Shown here: positions 4,782 through 8,918 of the stretch, in pieces
How positions within the stretch are numbered: position 1 is the first letter of the stretch
Layout of the letters: every line of letters begins with the position of its first letter
DNA from: Planctomycetota bacterium
GTDB lineage: Bacteria; Planctomycetota; GCA-002687715; DRQF01
Direction: 5' to 3'
Length of the DNA: 8,918 nt
NCBI GenBank assembly: GCA_015485455.1
Contig: WFTN01000532.1
Coordinates: 1 to 8,918 of the forward strand
Made by a program: the position numbers and the translations under genes
Notes under the pieces: model-generated
Told to the model about the DNA's origin: nothing
Database searches by the model: none
Seen by the model: the letters and a program-made list of their open reading frames with translations, nothing else

Positions 4782-5375
4782 ATGGCAGACGAAGGCAGCG
4801 TCAAGCCCGCACGGGAGGCGACCACAAAAAAGAGTAGGGCAGAGAGAGAGGCCGAAGTACGACGGAAATATGACTTCGGTGTCATCCGTGCTCTACGGCA
4901 AGAAAAGGGCCTTACCATCGAGAAGTTCGCGAAGCTTTGCGGATTGAGCTATGCGCCAATTTCTCGCATCGAAACCAATCTGATCAAGCCGAACTTAGAG
5001 ACCTTGGACAAAATCGCCAAGGGTTTAGGCATCACCACTTACAACTTGGTTGCCATGGCCGAAAAGCGCGATGCTGAATTGCGAAATGGGCACGACTACA
5101 AGGCGGGTACGTTCGAGTTTCGAACTTTCACTTTCGACGGCGTTAACGTTTCTTATGGCTTCGCCCCTAAGGGTGCTCGAACGGATGAGCTTGACATGAG
5201 GGATCAGCAGTACGAAAACTTGGTGGTCCAATCTGGCTTGCTCGAGGTCACGGTCAACAACGGTTCCTTCCGCTTACAAGCGGGAGAGGCCCTTCAGTAT
5301 GACCGGGTGTTCCCGAGAACTTATACAGCGTTGGAAGACACAAGAGTTATCGTTGTTTCTCATTCAATCGGCTAA
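4782..5375 (+). CDS. XRE-family helix-turn-helix transcriptional regulator with C-terminal cupin domain
   Basis: A 197-residue two-domain regulator. A Lys/Arg/Glu-rich N-terminal arm (1-30) precedes an HTH_3/XRE DNA-binding domain at about 33-88 (VIRALRQEKGLTIEKFAKL, CGLSYAPISRIETNLIKPNLETLDKIAKGLGI). Residues 110-195 look like a small cupin beta-barrel (ENLVVQSGLLEVTVNNGSFRLQAGEALQYD, then FPRTYTALEDTRVIVVSHS). The His pair and Glu that bind metal in enzymatic cupins are not evident, so the barrel is more likely a ligand-binding or dimerising sensor. XRE-cupin proteins control metabolic or stress genes in many bacteria; the effector here is unknown. The start at 4782 follows from the ribosome binding site. 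It is a stand-alone gene with its own candidate promoter and a downstream terminator. It could regulate itself, the sigma operon or the microcompartment, but no operator has been matched to it. Confidence 0.92.
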   Translation: MADEGSVKPAREATTKKSRAEREAEVRRKYDFGVIRALRQEKGLTIEKFAKLCGLSYAPISRIETNLIKPNLETLDKIAKGLGITTYNLVAMAEKRDAELRNGHDYKAGTFEFRTFTFDGVNVSYGFAPKGARTDELDMRDQQYENLVVQSGLLEVTVNNGSFRLQAGEALQYDRVFPRTYTALEDTRVIVVSHSIG

Positions 5376-5415
5376 GCCTTTGGAATGAGTAAGAAAGCGA
5401 TTCCTGCCAAATAAG

Positions 5416-5442
5416 AAGAGCATGCCTTGGGCGTGCTCTTTT
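5416..5442. terminator. Intrinsic hairpin terminator, probably bidirectional, between convergent genes
   Basis: AAGAGCATGCC (5416-5426) pairs with GGCGTGCTCTT (5430-5440) over 11 bp with one G-U pair and a 3-nt loop. On the + strand TTTT continues from 5439 to 5442. On the - strand the same stem is followed by CTTATTT, so it can also end transcription of the leftward gene. Confidence 0.85.
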
Positions 5443-5457
5443 CTTTGATTCTCTTCC

Positions 5458-6843
5458 TTACTTCTTTTCGACGCTTTGAGCGCAACGAAAGCCTACGTCT
5501 TTTTGGTGGGTTCCGCTGGCTGGTAGTTGCCAACGCCATTTCAAAGAGACCCCAGGCTGGGAACTGTTGAAGCTACCTCCTCGAACAATAACCGTCGTCC
5601 CTTCCTTCAAATTATCCTTGCAGTCCTTGCCTTCGATGGTCGAATTGATCCATTCTTTAACGTTACCCGACATGTCGTAGAGACCATAGAAGGACCTCCC
5701 CTTGGGGTAGGTGCCCACTGTAACAGGCTTTCTATTCTTGGCTTTGCCGTCGTTGCATGATTCGGGGAACCATTTGTCGCCCCAGGGAAACTCCGTTGTC
5801 TTGCCTGGCTTTGCTGTTGCAGCCGCCATCCACTCTGCTTCCGTTGGGAGGCGTTTGCCCTGAGATTTTGCGTAGGCCCTTGCGGCAAGTAGATCGACAC
5901 CTGTGACTGGCAATGTCATGTGGGCATCCAATGGCGCGTATTCCCCCGTGTCTGGATCTTGGACCCACTGAGGCAATTCCCGCCCTTTCGAATCAGTGAA
6001 TTTGGGCATGTAGGCGGCCTTCAGGGTCTTGTCCTTGAGCAAGACCCAAAACTTACTCCAGTATTCACCATGAGTGACCTCAAAGAGATCGATGTAAAAC
6101 GCTTTTACTTTTGCCCGTCTTTTCTTGGTCGAGAAGCCATAGCTCGATTCTATGATGATCTTGCCCCCTGGGATCTTCGCCATTTTTGGCGGAGCGCCCA
6201 CGGTGTACTTCATCTTTGGATCTTTGAGCACCAAAAGGGTTTCTTCTGACGACTTGAGGGAATCGAAGGCCGCTATGTAGTCGGATCGCTTGGGAGCAGA
6301 TGATAGGATGACATCATTCCATAGTTGGTGAAATTGCGTGTCCTTCGGCAACAAACGGCGAATGACAGCTCGGGCGAATTCTTCCCCATCAACTTCTTTT
6401 TGCTCGTCCTTCAGCCAATTCTCCAAAGACAGGGTGAAGGCCCCTTTCATTTCTTTCTTCAAAGTCAGTAGGAGGGGATGTTCGATCTTACTCGTTGCCT
6501 TGGCCACTTCTTTGGAGAACCCTCGTAGGATTTTCTTGGTTTTTCGACCGCTGCGAATGTTGCTGTTGACATCTTTCAGGGGGCTTTCAAGGACGCGAAC
6601 GATATCCTTGACCGCGCTCTTGTCGCTGCCATTGCGCGCTTCTTGGAAGAGCTTTTGAAGCCGAGCGTAGTCATCCTGGAGGGCCGTATTGGCTTCAGCT
6701 AACTCTATCTTTTTTGCGGCTACCACGGCTTCTTGGGATTGAATCTTGGCCAAAGCCTTGGCGTCCACGACACCGGTTCCCCCTTGGGCTAGGGCGCTTG
6801 CCCCCATAAGAAGCCAGAGAGTAGCTATCACTGCGAATTTCAT
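5458..6843 (-). CDS. Exported protein with FGE-sulfatase (SUMF1-like) domain, probably not a true formylglycine-generating enzyme
   Basis: A 461-residue protein. Residues 1-20 are a signal peptide with a likely cut at ASALA|QG and no lipobox Cys. Residues 25-210 are mostly helical and charged, with coiled-coil character around 30-70, and match no family I know. From about 218 a formylglycine-generating-enzyme-type domain follows: MAKIPGG, FYIDLFEVTHGEYWSKF, LPVTGVDLLAARAYAKSQGK, RLPTEAEWMAAA (331-342), FPWGD (352-356), YGLYDMSGNVKEWI (386-399), VRGGSFN (420-426), VGFRCA (450-455). In the human enzyme two copper-binding Cys follow the GGS motif; the matching positions here are Val and Arg, so catalysis of sulfatase activation is unlikely. 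The domain often serves as a binding or accessory module in exported proteins. The candidate promoter lies about 40 nt upstream, and AAGGAG lies 12 nt before the ATG, rather far. It converges with the regulator gene and diverges from the DUF1858 gene. Confidence 0.9.
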   Translation of the reverse strand: MKFAVIATLWLLMGASALAQGGTGVVDAKALAKIQSQEAVVAAKKIELAEANTALQDDYARLQKLFQEARNGSDKSAVKDIVRVLESPLKDVNSNIRSGRKTKKILRGFSKEVAKATSKIEHPLLLTLKKEMKGAFTLSLENWLKDEQKEVDGEEFARAVIRRLLPKDTQFHQLWNDVILSSAPKRSDYIAAFDSLKSSEETLLVLKDPKMKYTVGAPPKMAKIPGGKIIIESSYGFSTKKRRAKVKAFYIDLFEVTHGEYWSKFWVLLKDKTLKAAYMPKFTDSKGRELPQWVQDPDTGEYAPLDAHMTLPVTGVDLLAARAYAKSQGKRLPTEAEWMAAATAKPGKTTEFPWGDKWFPESCNDGKAKNRKPVTVGTYPKGRSFYGLYDMSGNVKEWINSTIEGKDCKDNLKEGTTVIVRGGSFNSSQPGVSLKWRWQLPASGTHQKDVGFRCAQSVEKK

Positions 6844-6882
6844 GATACGGAGAGTCTCCTTCGTCCTTTTTGACTTGGGCCG

Positions 6883-6911
6883 AGTATAACCGAAAGTGTC
6901 CTCATTGTTGA
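6883..6911 (-). promoter_or_regulatory. Candidate sigma-70-type promoter of the FGE-domain gene
   Basis: Read on the - strand, TCAACA (6911-6906) and TATACT (6888-6883) are spaced exactly 17 bp. The -35 is 4/6 and the -10 5/6 to consensus. Transcription would start near 6876, leaving a leader of about 30 nt. Confidence 0.6.
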
Positions 6912-6958
6912 CTCATCCCCATCCTTTCTTCTGCACTTATTCTCCCATCTTGCTGGTT

Positions 6959-6972
6959 CCCTCCCGTGAGGG
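6959..6972 (+). promoter_or_regulatory. Small hairpin upstream of the DUF1858 gene
   Basis: CCCTC and GAGGG form a 5-bp stem around a CCGT loop, immediately before the larger C/G hairpin. No T run follows, so it is not a standard terminator. Confidence 0.35.
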
Positions 6973-6977
6973 GCTAA

Positions 6978-7001
6978 CCCCCCCAGATGACACGGGGGGG
7001 G
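6978..7001 (+). promoter_or_regulatory. C7/G8 hairpin in the leader of the DUF1858 gene
   Basis: A run of seven C (6978-6984) faces a run of eight G (6994-7001) across a 9-nt loop, making a very stable stem that ends 22 nt before the ATG at 7024. No T run follows. It could affect translation or mRNA stability, or bind a protein as DNA. The homopolymer runs could also vary in length by slippage. Confidence 0.5.
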
Positions 7002-7023
7002 CAAATGGTAGGATGGGTTCATC

Positions 7024-7239
7024 ATGACTGTATTCACCAAAGAAATGCTCGTTTGTGACATCGTGGATTCTCATCCAGGGGCCAAGGATGTCCTACTGGA
7101 GTTTGGGCTTCCCTGTTTTCGCTGTGTTGTGGCCTACACGGAGACCTTGGCGGAAGGGGTTCAGCCTCATGATTTGGACGCTGATTTGATCATCGAACGT
7201 CTCAACTCTCTTCCTGGCAAGGGCAACAAAAAATCGTGA
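7024..7239 (+). CDS. DUF1858-domain small CxxC protein (hybrid-cluster-associated disulfide domain type)
   Basis: A 71-residue protein matching DUF1858 over nearly its whole length: an N-terminal strand and helix (FTKEMLVCDIVDSHPGAKDVL), the conserved FGLPCFRCVVAYTETLAEG with Cys31 and Cys34, and a C-terminal helix (DADLIIERLNSL). The family is known as a redox-disulfide domain found alone or beside hybrid cluster (prismane) proteins, and it is usually cytoplasmic. No hybrid cluster gene is visible here. A purine-rich AGGATGGG lies upstream of the ATG at 7024; no better start exists. The stop overlaps an in-frame GTG of recG (GTGA), which suggests the two are co-transcribed. Its partner and any redox role are not determined by the sequence. 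Confidence 0.88.
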   Translation: MTVFTKEMLVCDIVDSHPGAKDVLLEFGLPCFRCVVAYTETLAEGVQPHDLDADLIIERLNSLPGKGNKKS

Positions 7240-7271
7240 CCTGTGGTGATGAGGAGGCCCTGCCCTCGTCT

Positions 7272-8918
7272 ATGGACCAACCCGTCAGTGAATTGAAAGG
7301 TGTTGGTCCCAAGCGCAAGGACGTTCTTCGGGATGGAGGAATCAACTCCCTAGCGGATCTCCTCGGCTATTTTCCCCGCCGCCATCGATTCATTCCTGCT
7401 GTCAGCGCATTGGATGGGGTTCCTCACGGCCGAATATGCACCCTTTTGGGAGAGGTCGCATCTTTGGTTCATCGCCGGAGTCGCCGGCATTCCGGTGGAC
7501 ATCTGCGTGTTCGCCTTCAAGTCGATGATGAGATTGTTGTTCTCGAATTCTTCAATCAAGGGTACTTGCGCAATACCATTGAAGCTGGACAATTCCTTAG
7601 GGTAACGGGGGTTCTACTTCGAGAACCTACCCTGACCTTGACACCAACGAACTTCAAGATGGCCAAGGATGTGAAGGAACTTGATTCTTCCGCCCTGATC
7701 TTGAGCGACTACAAGGCGATTGGGGCTCTGAGATCGAGCCAGATCTGGACTTTGGTACGTGCTGGCCTGCAACAAGTTGCTGGAGACATGAAGGACCCTA
7801 TTCCCAGGCCTCTATTGCAGCGTCGCAAGCTGGTGAGCTTGGAGCATGCGGTTGGGCAATATCACGTACCGAATTCTTCCCATGAACTTGAGTTGGCCTC
7901 GAGGCGTTTGTCTTACAATGCCTATCTCTTAGGTGCCTTGAGGGCTGAAGGGGTCAAGAGTGACCTCAGAAAGGCTCGGGCTGAAGAAATTTTGCGGGAT
8001 TCTCAGCGGGAAAAGCGAAGCCAATCTGTCTTGCCGTTCCAGTTGACCGAAGGACAAAAGGAGGCTCTTGAAGAGATTCTTCAGGACCTAGCCTATCCCC
8101 AGCCCATGCGCCGTCTTCTTCAAGGTGACGTGGGGTGTGGCAAGACAGCTGTGGCTGCCATGGTCGCTCTCAACGTCGGCCTCCATGGCCAACAGGTGGC
8201 ATTCTTGGCACCGACGGAAGTTTTGGCGCGGCAAATTCATGACGTCTTGCGTGGGTGGGGCCAAGGGGTTGGCATAGAGAGCACTCTTCTTGTGGGCGGC
8301 ATGAAGGTTCGCGAAAAGCGCCAAGCTCTTGAGCAAGTTGCCCAAGCCAACGGCGCCATCGTCGTGGGTACCCATGCCCTGTTTCAAACCCCGGTTACTT
8401 TCCGCGATTTGGGTCTTGTCATTGTTGATGAGCAACATCGCTTTGGGGTTCTTCAACGATTACGCTTGGTTCGCAAAGGGAAGTCACCCCATCTGTTGGC
8501 CATGAGCGCCACACCGATCCCGCGTACTTTGGCCATGACTCTCTATTCGGATCTCAAACTCTCCTCGGTAAAGCACCGTCCGGGCAATCGCTTGCCCATT
8601 GAAACGTCCCACCATGTTCGAGACTTGGATGGCCCGTTTGCCTGGCAACAATTGGCAGCTCGGGCGCGATCTGGAGAGAAATGTTTCATCGTCTTTCCCG
8701 GAATCGAAAGTGAAAACGAGTCTTTTCCCACCCTGTTGGGCTTAGGCCGTTTGCTGGCCAAGCGATTCTTTAAGGGTGTCCCTATGGCAGCAGTCCATGG
8801 GAGAATGAAGGACGAAGATAAACAAAAAAACTTGCAAGCTTTTCGCAACGGCGACGTCAAGGTCTTGTTTGCTACCACAGTGATCGAAGTGGGAGTTGAC
8901 GTCCCAGACGCTCAACAC
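7272..8918 (+). CDS. recG: ATP-dependent DNA helicase RecG (3' end outside window)
   Basis: An open frame of 549 codons runs off the right edge without a stop. It encodes RecG, the superfamily 2 helicase that remodels stalled replication forks and branch-migrates Holliday junctions. The N-terminal SELKGVGPKRKDVL and LLGYFPRRHRF mark the start of the wedge region, followed by an OB-fold (GEVASLVHRRSRR through VLEFFNQGYLR). Motor motifs are GDVGCGKT (Walker A, 285-292), APTEVLARQ (Ia), GTHALFQ, DEQHRFG (386-392), MSATPIPRTLAMT (411-423), VHGRMK and FATTVIEVGVDVP. By comparison with the ~690-residue E. coli protein about 130 residues are missing. The ATG at 7272 is used; GAGGAGG lies 14 nt upstream, rather far. 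A GTG at 7236, overlapping the DUF1858 stop, is in frame and would add 12 residues. No frameshift is seen. Confidence 0.97.
   Translation, partial: MDQPVSELKGVGPKRKDVLRDGGINSLADLLGYFPRRHRFIPAVSALDGVPHGRICTLLGEVASLVHRRSRRHSGGHLRVRLQVDDEIVVLEFFNQGYLRNTIEAGQFLRVTGVLLREPTLTLTPTNFKMAKDVKELDSSALILSDYKAIGALRSSQIWTLVRAGLQQVAGDMKDPIPRPLLQRRKLVSLEHAVGQYHVPNSSHELELASRRLSYNAYLLGALRAEGVKSDLRKARAEEILRDSQREKRSQSVLPFQLTEGQKEALEEILQDLAYPQPMRRLLQGDVGCGKTAVAAMVALNVGLHGQQVAFLAPTEVLARQIHDVLRGWGQGVGIESTLLVGGMKVREKRQALEQVAQANGAIVVGTHALFQTPVTFRDLGLVIVDEQHRFGVLQRLRLVRKGKSPHLLAMSATPIPRTLAMTLYSDLKLSSVKHRPGNRLPIETSHHVRDLDGPFAWQQLAARARSGEKCFIVFPGIESENESFPTLLGLGRLLAKRFFKGVPMAAVHGRMKDEDKQKNLQAFRNGDVKVLFATTVIEVGVDVPDAQH

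Noticed and set aside
5458..6843. Functional sulfatase-activating enzyme
   Set aside because: The copper-binding cysteines are not found at the expected positions, and no sulfatase gene is in the window.
7414..7605. 63-codon open frame on the + strand
   Set aside because: It overlaps recG in another frame; the recG frame is open and conserved throughout.
8088..8878. Two open frames on the - strand opposite the recG motor domains
   Set aside because: They are antisense shadows of conserved helicase motifs and show no recognisable protein features.

Overview
The window is chromosomal bacterial DNA with fairly balanced base composition. It holds about ten densely packed genes and no sign of mobile elements, RNA genes or CRISPR. 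The lineage cannot be fixed from one window. A membrane-spanning zinc-finger-type anti-sigma factor, an exported sulfatase-modifying-factor-domain protein and Haliangium ochraceum-type shell proteins suggest a diderm, possibly of the Planctomycetota or Myxococcota sort; this is a weak inference.

Region 1 (1-2423, + strand) is the 3' part of a bacterial microcompartment (BMC) operon. It starts with the last 100 codons of an unidentified gene whose product ends in a basic linker, a short amphipathic helix resembling an encapsulation peptide, and a Cys-Pro-Cys-Gly motif. Four shell genes follow without real gaps: BMC-H (hexamer), BMC-T2 (circularly permuted, double-layer trimer type), BMC-P (pentameric vertex) and BMC-T1 (single-layer trimer type). 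The last three junctions are tight: a 9-nt gap, then two 1-nt stop/start overlaps. All four resemble, from memory, the proteins of the H. ochraceum shell, and this set is enough in principle for a closed shell. The enzymes that would identify the enclosed chemistry lie upstream, outside the window. The vertex protein is unusual: it is twice normal length, with a basic-then-acidic tail carrying three similar aromatic/acidic motifs.

Region 2 (2424-4477, + strand) encodes an ECF sigma factor and its membrane-anchored anti-sigma factor, 62 nt after the shell genes with no convincing terminator between. The anti-sigma factor lacks the usual zinc-binding histidine and has a long Lys/Gly-rich outer region with an apparently duplicated module.

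Region 3 (4478-5457) has a 304-nt non-coding stretch (weak terminator, 9-bp inverted repeat, candidate promoter, leader hairpin), then an XRE-type helix-turn-helix regulator fused to a cupin domain, then a hairpin terminator that can serve both strands.

Region 4 (5458-6843, - strand) is an exported protein with a C-terminal FGE-sulfatase domain that lacks the copper-binding cysteines of true formylglycine-generating enzymes. A good promoter lies just upstream of it. Region 5 (7024-8918, + strand) has a small DUF1858 CxxC protein behind a C7/G8 hairpin, then recG, which runs off the right edge.

The most notable content is the compact shell operon with its tailed vertex protein, the putative encapsulation helix upstream, and the adjacent ECF sigma/anti-sigma pair. 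Together they suggest a signal-responsive BMC of unknown chemistry.
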